DNA from: Pasteurella multocida subsp. multocida OH4807
Lineage (GTDB): Bacteria; Pseudomonadota; Gammaproteobacteria; Enterobacterales; Pasteurellaceae
DNA length: 64,000 nucleotides
Assembly (NCBI GenBank): GCA_000973525.1
Contig: CP004391.1
Span: 310,001-374,000, forward strand
Reading direction: 5' to 3'
Shown piece by piece: positions 1-9,299 of the stretch; position 1 is the stretch's first letter, and each line of letters begins with the position of its first letter. Position numbers and translations under genes: made by a program. Below the pieces are notes generated by a model. That model did no database searches. It saw nothing but the letters and a program-made list of their open reading frames with translations, and was not told the DNA's origin.

Positions 1-1053
1 TTCTGAAGTCAATTTCAACGGTTCAATTTGCAATAAAGGACGATTGTCTAAAATGGTTTTAGATAATGCCTCGAGTTGTTCTTCAAAGGCAATGCTCTCA
101 ACCTGCTCACTTTCAATTAACTTGAGAAGCTTATTCATTGACGAGCCTTCGATATGTGCTAAGGTAAGGTTAGCATCCAGCTGACCAAGCAATTGACCAT
201 TTACTAACATTTCAGGTATTTTCGTTACAAGCTCATAGTTTACAAACTGTTCCGTTTTTTTAGTACTTGAGTCCAAAAAAAGATTTCGATATTCCAAATT
301 AAAATCACGACGATTCGGATCCGTTAAAGAAACACGCATATTGTCAATCTGCGCGACCTGTTTACCGACAGGAATCCGTTCCCATTCTGATGTCTGCAAA
401 TCACTCTCAATTTTAATATTATTCAATGTAATTAACGAGTTGGATGGCTGTTCCTTGGCACGAATCGCGACATTCAACTCATTGATCATCATTTGCAACT
501 TGCCTATACCCTCATCAGTTAATTGGTCAAAATCGAAGTCAATCCCTTTCCACATTATTTCCGCATCAGTCAACGCCAGTTTAGCGGGCGCAATCTGTGC
601 TTTTCCAGTAAACGTCGAATCATAGTGAATCTTAATTTGACTCTCAAAAGGAAGTCGACCTTGCGCATAATCAAACCATGGTTGTGTTGTTGCATTTTGT
701 ACTACACGATCATGACTTGATAACAACACTGGCATAATGTCAAATTGGCGTAAACGGTCTAATGGAATTGGACCGTGATAAAGTGTACTTTCAAATGGCA
801 CAGTAAATGCCGTATTAGAAAAAGCCCCTACCAACTCATAAGTCACTTTAGAGCTAAACACACCACGCTCAACATGCAATTTGTCAAATTTAATTTGTTG
901 TTCAGAAGCATCAACTTCTGCTAACTTTGTATTGACTAACGTTAAACGTTCTTCAATTTTTTCCTCAATAATTTTACCCGTATACCAGCTTGAACCCGTC
1001 CAAATTGCCGCTAGTGCACCAATGACGCTTAACGCCACAAATGATTTTTTCAT
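1..1053 (-). CDS. YdgA-like DUF945 family protein, 3' end missing
   Basis: An open frame of 351 codons begins with ATG at 1053 and runs without a stop off the left edge of the window, so the C-terminus is missing. The start is preceded by AGGA (revcomp of 1060-1063). The N-terminus is a short basic stretch followed by a hydrophobic segment (about residues 4-22) that fits an uncleaved signal anchor, so the bulk of the protein probably lies in the periplasm. The rest is a beta-rich sequence resembling the YdgA/DUF945 family, whose role is poorly defined in enterics. It is divergent from dnaK across a 316-base gap. The family call is by sequence feel; the envelope location is the safer inference. 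Confidence 0.75.
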   Translation of the reverse strand, partial: MKKSFVALSVIGALAAIWTGSSWYTGKIIEEKIEERLTLVNTKLAEVDASEQQIKFDKLHVERGVFSSKVTYELVGAFSNTAFTVPFESTLYHGPIPLDRLRQFDIMPVLLSSHDRVVQNATTQPWFDYAQGRLPFESQIKIHYDSTFTGKAQIAPAKLALTDAEIMWKGIDFDFDQLTDEGIGKLQMMINELNVAIRAKEQPSNSLITLNNIKIESDLQTSEWERIPVGKQVAQIDNMRVSLTDPNRRDFNLEYRNLFLDSSTKKTEQFVNYELVTKIPEMLVNGQLLGQLDANLTLAHIEGSSMNKLLKLIESEQVESIAFEEQLEALSKTILDNRPLLQIEPLKLTSE

Positions 1054-1186
1054 AAAAATATCCTAAATAAAATGAAATTAGCATGTGCAATGTACCACAA
1101 ATCAAGCATAGTATAAAATCTATTCTTTTTTGCTGATAACCTGGACATCATTCATTTTCGTCTGCAACGAAAATTTTTTATTTTCC

Positions 1187-1217
1187 CCCTTGAACTTCGT
1201 AAGTTTAACCTCATTTA
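1187..1217 (+). promoter_or_regulatory. Candidate sigma-32 promoter P1 of dnaK
   Basis: CCCTTGAA (1187-1194), a 14-base spacer, then CCTCATTTA (1209-1217). This is close to the heat-shock consensus CTTGAA N13-15 CCCCATNT, with one change in the -10 block. It lies about 150 bases upstream of dnaK. Confidence 0.6.
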
Positions 1218-1298
1218 CTACAACACAAACAACTTGACCCAAAATGAGCACACCTCAAGTTACTTATGGAAAATAAAACAAAAATTTTATTCTTAGGA

Positions 1299-1326
1299 CT
1301 TGAAATGCAAAATTTAGTCCTCACTT
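1299..1326 (+). promoter_or_regulatory. Candidate sigma-32 promoter P2 of dnaK
   Basis: CTTGAAA (1299-1305), a 13-base spacer, then CCTCACTT (1319-1326). The -35 matches the sigma-32 consensus fully and the -10 has two deviations. It is nearer to dnaK than P1, giving a tandem heat-shock arrangement. Confidence 0.55.
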
Positions 1327-1369
1327 TGAGGTTATAAATCGAATTAACGAATTTACTAGGAGAAACAAA

Positions 1370-3274
1370 ATGGGAAAAATTATTGGTATTGACTTAGGTA
1401 CAACAAACTCTTGTGTAGCAGTAATGGACGGTAGCACACCACGTGTTATTGAGAACGCAGAGGGCGATCGTACTACTCCGTCAATCATTGCTTATACGCA
1501 AGATAACGAAACATTAGTGGGTCAACCTGCAAAACGTCAAGCAGTAACTAACCCGAAAAATACGTTATTCGCAATCAAACGTTTAATCGGTCGTCGTTTC
1601 CAAGATGAAGAAGTACAACGCGACGTGAGCATTATGCCATTCGACATCGTTGCAGCTGACAACGGCGATGCTTGGGTAGGCGTAAAAGGCGAAAAAATGG
1701 CACCACCACAAATTTCTGCTGAAGTATTGAAAAAAATGAAAAAAACGGCAGAAGATTTCTTAGGTGAGCCAGTCACTGAAGCAGTAATTACAGTACCTGC
1801 ATACTTCAACGATGCACAACGTCAAGCAACTAAAGATGCGGGTCGTATCGCTGGTTTAGAAGTTAAACGTATCATCAACGAACCAACAGCTGCAGCACTT
1901 GCTTACGGTTTAGACAAAGGTCAAGGCAACAAAACTATCGCAGTTTACGACTTAGGTGGTGGTACATTCGACTTATCAATCATCGAAATCGATGAAGTGG
2001 GTGGCGAAAAAACCTTTGAAGTATTAGCAACTAACGGTGATACTCACTTAGGTGGTGAAGACTTCGACAACCGTGTAATTAACTACTTAGTTGAAGAATT
2101 CAAAAAAGAACAAGGTGTTGATTTACGTAACGACCCATTAGCAATGCAACGTTTGAAAGAAGCGGGTGAGAAAGCGAAAATTGAACTTTCTTCTGCACAA
2201 CAAACAGATGTAAATCTTCCATACATCACTGCAGATGCAACAGGTCCAAAACACTTAAACATTAAATTAACACGTGCAAAATTAGAATCACTTGTTGAAG
2301 ATTTAGTGGCTCGTTCATTAGAACCAGTGAAAGTTGCATTAGCTGATGCAGGTTTAAGCGTGTCACAAATTGATGATGTCATCCTTGTGGGTGGCCAAAC
2401 TCGTATGCCACTTGTACAACAAAAAGTAGAAGCATTCTTTGGTAAAGCGCCTCGTAAAGACGTGAACCCAGATGAAGCAGTTGCTATCGGTGCAGCAGTA
2501 CAAGGCGGTGTATTAGCAGGTGATGTGAAAGACGTATTGCTATTAGACGTAACGCCACTTTCATTAGGTATCGAAACGATGGGTGGCGTGATGACGACCT
2601 TAATTGAGAAAAACACCACGATTCCTACTAAGAAATCACAAGTGTTCTCAACTGCGGAAGACAACCAAAGTGCGGTAACCATTCACGTACTTCAAGGTGA
2701 ACGTAAACGTGCGGCAGACAACAAATCTTTAGGTCAATTCAACCTAGAAGGTATCAACCCTGCGCCACGTGGTATGCCACAAATTGAAGTTACTTTCGAT
2801 ATCGATGCGGACGGTATTATCCACGTATCTGCGAAAGATAAAGGCACCAACAAAGAGCAAAAAATTACAATTAAAGCATCTTCTGGTTTATCAGATGAAG
2901 AAATTCAACAAATGGTACGTGATGCAGAAGCGAACGCTGAAGCAGACCGTAAATTTGAAGAATTAGTTCAAGCACGTAACCAAGCAGATCATTTAGTTCA
3001 CAGCACACGTAAACAATTAACTGAAGTGGGTGACAAATTATCAGCTGAAGATAAAGCACCAATCGAGAAAGCAGTATCTGACTTAGAAGCAGCTGCGAAA
3101 GGTGAAGATAAAGCGGAAATCGAAGCGAAGGTTCAAGCATTAATCCAAGTGTCTGAAAAATTAATGCAAGCGGCTCAGCCACAACCTGATGCTCAACCGC
3201 AACAAGCACAAAGCGGAAAACCAAATGATGATGTGGTTGATGCTGAATTTGAAGAAGTGAAAGACAACAAATAA
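1370..3274 (+). CDS. dnaK: Molecular chaperone DnaK (Hsp70)
   Basis: Cytoplasmic Hsp70 that binds exposed hydrophobic peptide segments in an ATP-driven cycle with DnaJ and GrpE. The 634 residues match the family length. The N-terminal ATPase domain opens with the phosphate-1 motif [10 protein letters not shown] (about residues 5-14) and contains [10 protein letters not shown] near residue 190; the linker [15 protein letters not shown] precedes the beta-sandwich peptide-binding domain; the helical lid ends in a Gln/Ala-rich tail and an acidic terminus. The start follows AGGAG at 1358-1362. Two sigma-32-like promoters lie upstream. An uptake-signal core sits inside the gene at 2668-2676. dnaJ is not adjacent: two genes intervene. 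Confidence 0.98.
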   Translation: MGKIIGIDLGTTNSCVAVMDGSTPRVIENAEGDRTTPSIIAYTQDNETLVGQPAKRQAVTNPKNTLFAIKRLIGRRFQDEEVQRDVSIMPFDIVAADNGDAWVGVKGEKMAPPQISAEVLKKMKKTAEDFLGEPVTEAVITVPAYFNDAQRQATKDAGRIAGLEVKRIINEPTAAALAYGLDKGQGNKTIAVYDLGGGTFDLSIIEIDEVGGEKTFEVLATNGDTHLGGEDFDNRVINYLVEEFKKEQGVDLRNDPLAMQRLKEAGEKAKIELSSAQQTDVNLPYITADATGPKHLNIKLTRAKLESLVEDLVARSLEPVKVALADAGLSVSQIDDVILVGGQTRMPLVQQKVEAFFGKAPRKDVNPDEAVAIGAAVQGGVLAGDVKDVLLLDVTPLSLGIETMGGVMTTLIEKNTTIPTKKSQVFSTAEDNQSAVTIHVLQGERKRAADNKSLGQFNLEGINPAPRGMPQIEVTFDIDADGIIHVSAKDKGTNKEQKITIKASSGLSDEEIQQMVRDAEANAEADRKFEELVQARNQADHLVHSTRKQLTEVGDKLSAEDKAPIEKAVSDLEAAAKGEDKAEIEAKVQALIQVSEKLMQAAQPQPDAQPQQAQSGKPNDDVVDAEFEEVKDNK

Positions 3275-3295
3275 TTTCACTCTCACAAAAATCTG

Positions 3296-3317
3296 AAGGG
3301 CGTAGCAATACGCCCTT
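3296..3317 (+). terminator. Hairpin after dnaK
   Basis: AAGGGCGTA, loop gcaa, TACGCCCTT: a perfect 9-bp stem 22 bases after the dnaK stop. Only a short T run follows, so termination may be partial. Confidence 0.6.
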
Positions 3318-3394
3318 TCGATCTATCCATAAACGAGCAATTTTTCCTAACCTTGCTTACTAGTGATGTTAGGAAAGATGAATCAGGAGGAACA

Positions 3395-3793
3395 ATGTCT
3401 TTAACACTCTATCCAATCGTTCAACAACGCCTCAACAACAAAATTGCTAATGAGGTAATTCCTGCTTTATGGCAAGAAAATGCGAAGTTATTGCCTCAAT
3501 CGCAACAATGTTATGGTGTTTATTTTAATTATGAGTCGGATTATCAAGCTGACTATGATTTTGCAATTGCGACAGAAGAAGATGTGAAGACAAACTTTCC
3601 CGCTATTGAAATTGAAGATTTAAACTTCTACGAAGTATTTCGTTGTAAGTTAGACGAGATTTACCAAACTTGGCAGCTTATTTGGAAAAAAGAGCAGCAA
3701 GGTTTGCTAAAACGTGCTTATACGGTGGATTTTGAAAAATACGATTCTGATAATTCAGTCGCGATTTATATCTCTGTTGTACCACATTGTTAA
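3395..3793 (+). CDS. Small effector-binding (GyrI/Cass2-like) domain protein
   Basis: Encodes 132 residues from the ATG at 3395, chosen because AGGAGG (3385-3390) stands just upstream; a longer frame from 3353 has no such site. The pattern GVYFNYESD near residue 40, then VFRCKLDEIYQTWQLIWK, then DFEKYD and a terminal VAIYISV strand is what I would expect of the GyrI-like / integron Cass2 small-molecule-binding fold, here as a stand-alone domain with no DNA-binding part. It sits between dnaK and metY and ends at an inverted uptake-signal pair. Family membership is inferred from this pattern; ligand and role are unknown. A search against the AraC effector-binding and Cass2 families would settle it. 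Confidence 0.7.
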   Translation: MSLTLYPIVQQRLNNKIANEVIPALWQENAKLLPQSQQCYGVYFNYESDYQADYDFAIATEEDVKTNFPAIEIEDLNFYEVFRCKLDEIYQTWQLIWKKEQQGLLKRAYTVDFEKYDSDNSVAIYISVVPHC

Positions 3794-3799
3794 GCTAGA

Positions 3800-3836
3800 A
3801 AGTGCGGTAAAAATTTTCCCAAAAATGACCGCACTT
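3800..3836. terminator. Inverted DNA-uptake-signal pair acting as hairpin
   Basis: AAGTGCGGT (3800-3808) and ACCGCACTT (3828-3836) form an inverted repeat with flanking A/T extending the stem and a T run after it. Such uptake-signal pairs commonly double as intrinsic terminators in Pasteurellaceae. Confidence 0.7.
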
Positions 3837-3881
3837 TTGCCTATCTAAAAATAACATCATTAAAAAATAAAGGAAGACACA

Positions 3882-5150
3882 ATGGAATTTGCAACACAAT
3901 GTTTACACGCAGGATATCACCCGAAAAATGGGGAACCGCGTGTTCAACCTATCGTACAAAGTACGACATTTACTTATGATTCTGCTGAAGAAATCGGCAA
4001 GTTATTTGATTTACAAGCGGCTGGCTATTTCTATACACGCTTGTCTAATCCAACAACGAACGCCGCAGAAGAAAAATTGACCGCACTTGAAGGCGGTGTG
4101 GCAACAATGTGTACCGCATCTGGTCAATCAGCGGTATTTTACGCCATGCTCAATATTTTAGAAGCAGGCGATCATTTCATCTCGTCTTCTTATGTCTATG
4201 GCGGTACTTACAACTTATTTGCGCATACCTTCAAAAAAATGGGCATTGAAGTGACGTTTGTGGATCAAGATTTACCACTCGAAGAATTGAAAAAAGCAAT
4301 TCGTCCAAATACTAAAGCCGTATTTGCAGAAACGATTGCCAACCCAGCGTTACGCGTATTGGATATTGAGAAATTTGTTGCACTTGCAAAAGCGGCACAA
4401 TCACCATTATTAGTAGATAACACCTTTGCGACCCCATATTTCTGTCGTCCAATTGAATTTGGTGCCAACGTGGTGATTCACAGTACATCAAAATATTTAG
4501 ATGGCCACGCAGTCGCACTTGGTGGTTCAATCACTGACGGTGGTAACTTTGACTGGAATAACGGTAGATTTCCCCAATTCAGTACTCCTGATCACACTTA
4601 TCATGGTCTAGTGTATACCGAAACATTTGGTCCTGCAGCGTATATTGTAAAAGCGCGCGTACAGTTAATGCGTGACTTAGGGGCAACACCAGCGCCACAA
4701 AACAGTTTCTTACTCAATCTTGGTATGGAAACTTTAGCAGTGCGTATGGAACGTCACTATGAAAATGCACAAGCTGTGGCAGAGTTTTTAGAAAAACACC
4801 CACAAGTGGCAAAAGTAAGCTTCCCAGGTTTACCTAACTCACAAGATTACACACTAAAACAAAAATATTTACCAAATGGTTTATGTGGCGTGATTTCGTT
4901 TGAAGTAAAAGGTGGACGTGAAGCAGCTGCAAAATGGTTAAATGCGCTGAAATTAGTTTCTCGCGAAGTGCATGTGGCGGATATTCGTACTTGTGCATTA
5001 CATCCAGCAACTTCAACGCACCGTCAATTAAATGAAACAGATCTCCAAAAAGTGGGCATTGCCCCTGGGCTAATTCGTCTGTCTTGTGGTATCGAAAGCC
5101 TCAAAGATATCTTAGCAGATTTAGAACAGGCATTTAACGCAGCGAAGTAA
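3882..5150 (+). CDS. metY: O-acetylhomoserine sulfhydrylase (PLP enzyme)
   Basis: Pyridoxal-phosphate enzyme of the Cys/Met metabolism (gamma-family) fold that joins sulfide to O-acetylhomoserine to make homocysteine, or a closely related thiol-lyase reaction. At 422 residues it has the longer size typical of MetY rather than MetB/MetC (about 380-400). Visible landmarks are the cofactor phosphate-contact region YFYTRLSNPTTNAAE near residue 50, the TASGQSAV loop near 85, the DNTFATPYFC segment, and the cofactor lysine K204 in HSTSKYLDGH. A GGAAG site precedes the ATG. No SAM riboswitch is apparent in the 88-base upstream gap. Substrate preference within the family cannot be read from sequence alone. 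It lies between dnaK and dnaJ. Confidence 0.85.
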   Translation: MEFATQCLHAGYHPKNGEPRVQPIVQSTTFTYDSAEEIGKLFDLQAAGYFYTRLSNPTTNAAEEKLTALEGGVATMCTASGQSAVFYAMLNILEAGDHFISSSYVYGGTYNLFAHTFKKMGIEVTFVDQDLPLEELKKAIRPNTKAVFAETIANPALRVLDIEKFVALAKAAQSPLLVDNTFATPYFCRPIEFGANVVIHSTSKYLDGHAVALGGSITDGGNFDWNNGRFPQFSTPDHTYHGLVYTETFGPAAYIVKARVQLMRDLGATPAPQNSFLLNLGMETLAVRMERHYENAQAVAEFLEKHPQVAKVSFPGLPNSQDYTLKQKYLPNGLCGVISFEVKGGREAAAKWLNALKLVSREVHVADIRTCALHPATSTHRQLNETDLQKVGIAPGLIRLSCGIESLKDILADLEQAFNAAK

Positions 5151-5161
5151 GTAAAAACCGT

Positions 5162-5185
5162 CAGGGTAGATGGTCTTCTACCCTG
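5162..5185 (+). terminator. Hairpin after metY
   Basis: CAGGGTAGA (5162-5170), six-base loop, TCTACCCTG (5177-5185): a perfect 9-bp stem. No T tract follows, so it may act as an mRNA end stabiliser rather than a full terminator. Confidence 0.5.
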
Positions 5186-5328
5186 CATTAAAGCAATAAG
5201 CTCATATTTTTTGAAAAAGAAATATCAGGTTATCTCTTTAAAAAACAAAAATAGCACAAAAATCATTCTTGATAAACAAACAACCTTATTTAATTTCAAG
5301 CAGTAAATAAACGGAAAAAGTAACTATT

Positions 5329-6447
5329 ATGGCAAAAAAAGATTATTACGACGTTCTTGGTGTTGAACGTAGTGCGGATGAAAAAGAAATTAAACGTGCA
5401 TATAAAAAATTGGCGATGAAATATCACCCAGACCGCACGCAAGGCAACAAAGAACTGGAAGAAAAATTCAAAGAGATCCAAGAAGCTTATGAAGTGTTAA
5501 GCGACAAGCAAAAACGTGCTAACTACGACCAATACGGTCACGCTGCTTTTGAACAAGGTGGCTTCGGTGGTGGCGGTTTTGGTGGCGCTGACTTCGGTGA
5601 TATTTTTGGTGATATGTTCGGTGATATTTTTGGTGGTGGTCGTGGTCGCCAACGTGTCGTGCGTGGCGATGATTTACGCTACGATCTTGAAATCAGCTTA
5701 GAAGAAGCTGTACGTGGCACAACCAAAGATATTCAAATCAATACACTTGCACATTGTGATACTTGTGATGGTTCAGGTGCTGAAAAAGGCTCGAAAGTAG
5801 AAGCCTGTTCAACCTGTCACGGCGCAGGTCGTGTTCGTCGTCAACAAGGTTTCTTTGTAACTGAACAAGTGTGTCCAACCTGTCGTGGTTCTGGTAAGAA
5901 AATTGAAAAACCTTGTGGTTCGTGCCACGGTGATGGACGTATTCACAAGAAGAAAAATCTTTCGGTGAAAATTCCTACGGGTGTTGATACTGGCAATCAA
6001 TTACGTTTATCTGGTGAAGGTGCTGCGGGTGAAAACGGTGCACCAAATGGCGATTTATATGTTGTGATCCACGTGCGTGATCACCATATCTTTGAGCGTG
6101 ATGGCAACAATCTGTATTGTGAAGTGCCAATTAGTTTTACCATGGCTGCCTTAGGTGGTGAAATTGAAGTACCAACCTTAGACGGTCGCGTCAAACTGAA
6201 AATTCCTGCTGAAACCCAAACTGGCAAACTTTTCCGTATGCGAGGTAAAGGTGTCATGTCAACTCGCAGCAGTTATGCAGGTGATTTAATCTGTAAAGTG
6301 ATTGTCGAAACGCCTGTTAAATTGAATGAAGAGCAAAAAGCATTACTCCGTCAATTAGAAGAAAGCTTTGAGGGATCGAATAATAAACCGAAATCATCCA
6401 GTTTCTTTGATGGCGTAAAAAGTTTCTTTGATAATTTAGGCAAGTAA
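5329..6447 (+). CDS. dnaJ: Co-chaperone DnaJ (Hsp40)
   Basis: Type I Hsp40 that delivers unfolded clients to DnaK and stimulates its ATPase. The 372 residues show every expected block: J domain with HPD at residues 33-35, a Gly/Phe-rich linker (about 75-110), the zinc region with four repeats [24 protein letters not shown] and CGSCHGDG, and the C-terminal client-binding domains. It is separated from dnaK by two unrelated genes and a 178-base gap, so it probably has its own promoter. I found only weak sigma-32-like matches there (for example TTGAAA at 5211), none convincing. Confidence 0.97.
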   Translation: MAKKDYYDVLGVERSADEKEIKRAYKKLAMKYHPDRTQGNKELEEKFKEIQEAYEVLSDKQKRANYDQYGHAAFEQGGFGGGGFGGADFGDIFGDMFGDIFGGGRGRQRVVRGDDLRYDLEISLEEAVRGTTKDIQINTLAHCDTCDGSGAEKGSKVEACSTCHGAGRVRRQQGFFVTEQVCPTCRGSGKKIEKPCGSCHGDGRIHKKKNLSVKIPTGVDTGNQLRLSGEGAAGENGAPNGDLYVVIHVRDHHIFERDGNNLYCEVPISFTMAALGGEIEVPTLDGRVKLKIPAETQTGKLFRMRGKGVMSTRSSYAGDLICKVIVETPVKLNEEQKALLRQLEESFEGSNNKPKSSSFFDGVKSFFDNLGK

Positions 6448-6456
6448 TTCTCATAC

Positions 6457-6504
6457 AAAATGCACCGCATAGAGATTGATTCAATCCATTGCGGTGCATT
6501 TTTA
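6457..6504. terminator. Bidirectional terminator between dnaJ and modC
   Basis: AAAATGCACCGCA (6457-6469) pairs with TGCGGTGCATTTT (6490-6502), with A runs on one side and T runs on the other. It serves two convergent genes. Confidence 0.8.
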
Positions 6505-6516
6505 TCTCTTAACGGA

Positions 6517-7572
6517 TTAGAGTACTGAAATCGCTTTCACCTGCGCAAAGACAGGTTGATTTATGTGTAAAGCAAGATCTTCAAATGCCCATTTACTGAT
6601 CGTTGACCAAATGGCTTTATCACCCACAGTAATTTGCACATCGATGCGATTTTCACGCTCGATAATGTGACTTACCTGCCCCTGTAAAATATTACGGATA
6701 CTGGTTTTTTCAGGCATGTGTAAACTAATAGAAACATCCGAACCTTTAATACAAATACGCTTTTTTTCGCCAATCTGGCAGTCTTGCTGTTTAATCCAGA
6801 TTTCTTGGTTCATTAAGGATAATGCCGTCATTTTATAGTGTGAATGATGTTGCGAAACGGGTAACAACAGGACCGCACTTTGCTCATCCTCTAGTTTCCA
6901 AGGCAAAAAGAGGGGATTTTCCCAGATTGTTTCAAGCAAATCATAAGCCAAGACTTTTCCCTCATCCAATAATACCACGCGCTCAGCTAACCGTAATAAC
7001 TCGTCAATACTGTGTGTAACATACAAGATCGGAATCTGTATCTCTTTTGACAGCTTTTCAAGATATGTCATTAATTCTCGTTTACGTGGTAAATCCAATG
7101 CAGATAATGGCTCATCCATGAGTAAAATTTCAGGGTTAGTTAACAATGCTCGTCCAATCGCCACCCGTTGTTTTTCGCCGCCAGATAAGGTGATCGGGTA
7201 TCGTTTTAATAAATGACCAATTCCTAATAATTCAACGATATAATGGAATTGCTGAGGGTCCACATTCGATGCTCCATACAATAAATTTCCCTTCACGTTA
7301 TAATGCGGGAACAAACGAGCATCTTGAAAAACATAACCAACTTTACGCTGGTAAGCAGGAATACAAATATTTTGATAAGTATCCACTAGAACACGCTGAT
7401 TTAACGAAATACTGCCTTGGTCTAACTTAACTAAGCCACTCACTAAATTAATTAAAGAAGACTTACCTGATCCTGATAAGCCAAAAATCGCCGTTACTCC
7501 TTGCGAAGGAATGGAAAGATCCGCCTCTAGCGCAAGCTGACCTAACTGTTTTTTCACTTTAATTTGTAACAT
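6517..7572 (-). CDS. modC: Molybdate ABC transporter ATP-binding protein ModC
   Basis: ATPase of the high-affinity molybdate importer. Its 351 residues carry Walker [10 protein letters not shown] (31-39), the Q-loop around [12 protein letters not shown], the signature LSGGEKQ (129-135), Walker B ILLMDEP (149-155) and the H-switch in YVTHS. The last ~65 residues form a Mop/TOBE oxyanion-binding domain ([19 protein letters not shown] onward), as expected for ModC. Its start overlaps the end of modB by 14 bases, pointing to translational coupling. An uptake-signal core lies inside the gene at 6872-6880. Confidence 0.95.
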   Translation of the reverse strand: MLQIKVKKQLGQLALEADLSIPSQGVTAIFGLSGSGKSSLINLVSGLVKLDQGSISLNQRVLVDTYQNICIPAYQRKVGYVFQDARLFPHYNVKGNLLYGASNVDPQQFHYIVELLGIGHLLKRYPITLSGGEKQRVAIGRALLTNPEILLMDEPLSALDLPRKRELMTYLEKLSKEIQIPILYVTHSIDELLRLAERVVLLDEGKVLAYDLLETIWENPLFLPWKLEDEQSAVLLLPVSQHHSHYKMTALSLMNQEIWIKQQDCQIGEKKRICIKGSDVSISLHMPEKTSIRNILQGQVSHIIERENRIDVQITVGDKAIWSTISKWAFEDLALHINQPVFAQVKAISVL

Positions 7573-8287
7573 AGCCTTGCCCCAATTTTTTCTGCATATT
7601 TTTTGCTAGCCATTCGGACAATAGCAAGGAAATCAACGAGAGAATAATCGCAAATACACACAGTCTTGCAGCCTGTTCCTCTGCACCTGGTGTTTGAATA
7701 AAAGTATACATTGCTAAAGGAATCGTTTGAGTTTCACCTGCAATATTTGACACAAAGGCTATTGTGGCACCAAATTCGCCCAATGAACGCGCAAAACCTA
7801 ACACCCCCCCCGCCAGCACACCCGGTAAAGAAAGAGGTAAAGTAATAGTGAAAAATACCCGCCAAGCTGATGCGCCCAACGTTTGTGCCGCTTGTTCTAA
7901 TTTCACGTCGATACTTTCAAGGGATAAACGGATAGCACGTACAACAAGTGGAAAAGCAACCACGGCTGCAGCAAGCACTGCCCCATTCCAACTAAATGCA
8001 AACGAAAAATCAAACCAGCTATACAAGTATTTACCAATAAAACCGTTACGCCCCATCGCAACTAATAATAAATAACCAATCACCACTGGCGGTAAAACTA
8101 ATGGTAAATGAATCACGCCACTGACAAGCGATTTACCATAAAAATTTTTACGTGCTAATAACCATGCCACTAAAATCGCAAACGGCAAGCTCCATAAAAT
8201 CGCATTTATTGAAACACTCAAGCTTAATTTGACTGCTTGGATTTCCATTGCACTCAGCCCAAAATGAGTAAGGAGTTGACTAAACAA
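7559..8287 (-). CDS. modB: Molybdate ABC transporter permease ModB
   Basis: Integral inner-membrane permease of the molybdate importer, with about five or six hydrophobic helices and the cytoplasmic EAA-type loop ([21 protein letters not shown]) that docks onto ModC. The likely start is TTG at 8285-8287, because AAGGA stands eight bases before it. The first internal ATG (8248) would begin at [10 protein letters not shown], has no clear ribosome site, and would remove a few residues relative to the E. coli protein. The TTG product has 242 residues. It is separated from modA by 109 bases holding a hairpin and an uptake-signal core (8330-8338). Confidence 0.93.
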   Translation of the reverse strand: MFSQLLTHFGLSAMEIQAVKLSLSVSINAILWSLPFAILVAWLLARKNFYGKSLVSGVIHLPLVLPPVVIGYLLLVAMGRNGFIGKYLYSWFDFSFAFSWNGAVLAAAVVAFPLVVRAIRLSLESIDVKLEQAAQTLGASAWRVFFTITLPLSLPGVLAGGVLGFARSLGEFGATIAFVSNIAGETQTIPLAMYTFIQTPGAEEQAARLCVFAIILSLISLLLSEWLAKNMQKKLGQGYVTN

Positions 8288-8356
8288 AAATTGATTCCTT
8301 TTATATAAACTGAAATGATTAAAAATGTGACCGCACTTTATGTTGACAAAAGAAAT

Positions 8357-8379
8357 AGGGACGCACAGCTGGCGTCCCT
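8357..8379 (-). terminator. Intercistronic hairpin between modA and modB
   Basis: AGGGACGC (8357-8364) pairs with GCGTCCCT (8372-8379). Read on the minus strand it follows the modA stop and is trailed by TATTTCTTTT, so it looks like a leaky terminator that would lower modBC expression relative to modA. Confidence 0.6.
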
Positions 8380-8396
8380 TTTTATTTTATGAAAAA

Positions 8397-9161
8397 TTAC
8401 TTAACTGCGAAACCATAGTCGGCAAATACTTTTTTTGCCTCTTTGGATTCTAAATAGGTTAAAAATGCGCGCGTTTCTGCATTATCACGATCTTTCAATA
8501 ATGCAACAGGATACTCAACAGCTTTATATGAACCCGCAGGGAACACACCAACAATTTTCACACCTTTACTCACTTTACCGTCCGTACTGTATACGATACC
8601 TAATGGTGCCTCAGCACGTTCGACTAAAGCAAGCGCAGCGCGTACATCTTTACCACGAGCCAATTTTGTTTCTACTTTGTCCCATAGTTTTAAATTTGTT
8701 AGTGCTTCTTTGGCATATTGACCCGCTGGCACATGGTCTGGATCGCCTACAGATAAGAAGCTGTCTTTTAACTCAGTTACCCATTCGCCTTTTACTACAT
8801 CAACATCATTAAGTTTACTCGCTTTTGGCGCAATTAATACTAATTCATTACCAACTAACACTTTTTCAGTTGCTTTAACTGTTAACCCTTTTTCTGATAA
8901 GTGTTTCATCCATTTTGTATTCGCAGATAAAAAAACATCAGCTGGTGCACCTTCTTCAATTTGTTTCGCTAACGTTGAAGATGATGCGAACGAGAATACT
9001 AATTCTTGTTCTGGTTTCATTTTTTTATAGTCTTCTGCAATCTGATTTAACGCGTTCGTCATAGATGCTGCTGCAAAGACAGTGACTTTAGCTTGCGCAG
9101 AAACAGAAAAAGCTAAACAAGCAACAGTCAGTGAAGCGGTAATTGTTTTTAATTTGAACAT
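8397..9161 (-). CDS. modA: Molybdate-binding periplasmic protein ModA
   Basis: Periplasmic receptor that captures molybdate (or tungstate) and passes it to ModBC. The start is the ATG at 9159-9161, preceded by GGAG; a longer frame from 9224 adds 21 residues that would spoil the signal peptide. The 254-residue product begins with a Sec signal (MFKLKTITASLTVACLAF, cleavage after SAQA), then the mature start KVTVFAAASM with the oxyanion-binding Ser/Ala pattern of this family, and SSTLAKQIEEGAPADVF further on. It is the first gene of modABC and is controlled by the ModE-like operator at 9191-9216. Confidence 0.95.
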   Translation of the reverse strand: MFKLKTITASLTVACLAFSVSAQAKVTVFAAASMTNALNQIAEDYKKMKPEQELVFSFASSSTLAKQIEEGAPADVFLSANTKWMKHLSEKGLTVKATEKVLVGNELVLIAPKASKLNDVDVVKGEWVTELKDSFLSVGDPDHVPAGQYAKEALTNLKLWDKVETKLARGKDVRAALALVERAEAPLGIVYSTDGKVSKGVKIVGVFPAGSYKAVEYPVALLKDRDNAETRAFLTYLESKEAKKVFADYGFAVK

Positions 9162-9190
9162 ATAAGTTGCTCCATTTATTTGATTAAAAA

Positions 9191-9216
9191 ACATTATGTA
9201 ACAAATTATACAATGT
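9191..9216 (-). promoter_or_regulatory. ModE-type operator over the modA -10 element
   Basis: ACATTATGTA, six-base centre, TATACAATGT: an imperfect palindrome resembling the E. coli ModE site (TTATGTA and TATACAA arms around six bases). On the minus strand, TATAAT (9205-9210) lies in its middle and fits the modA -10. Bound ModE-molybdate would therefore block the promoter. Confidence 0.65.
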
Positions 9217-9299
9217 TTTAACAAAGAAATGCTATATAAAAAATATGCTTTGTTTTAAAATGTGAGAAACGTCAAAATTTAGCGAAAACTCTGGAGAAA

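Noticed and set aside
2083..2682. 199-codon frame antisense to dnaK
   Set aside because: Mirror of the highly biased codons of dnaK; no ribosome site and no plausible protein.
3837..3881. SAM or methionine riboswitch before metY
   Set aside because: The gap is too short and shows no such motif.
5186..5328. Sigma-32 promoter for dnaJ
   Set aside because: TTGAAA at 5211 and CTTGAT at 5268 have either a poor -10 or a spacer that is too short (about 10).
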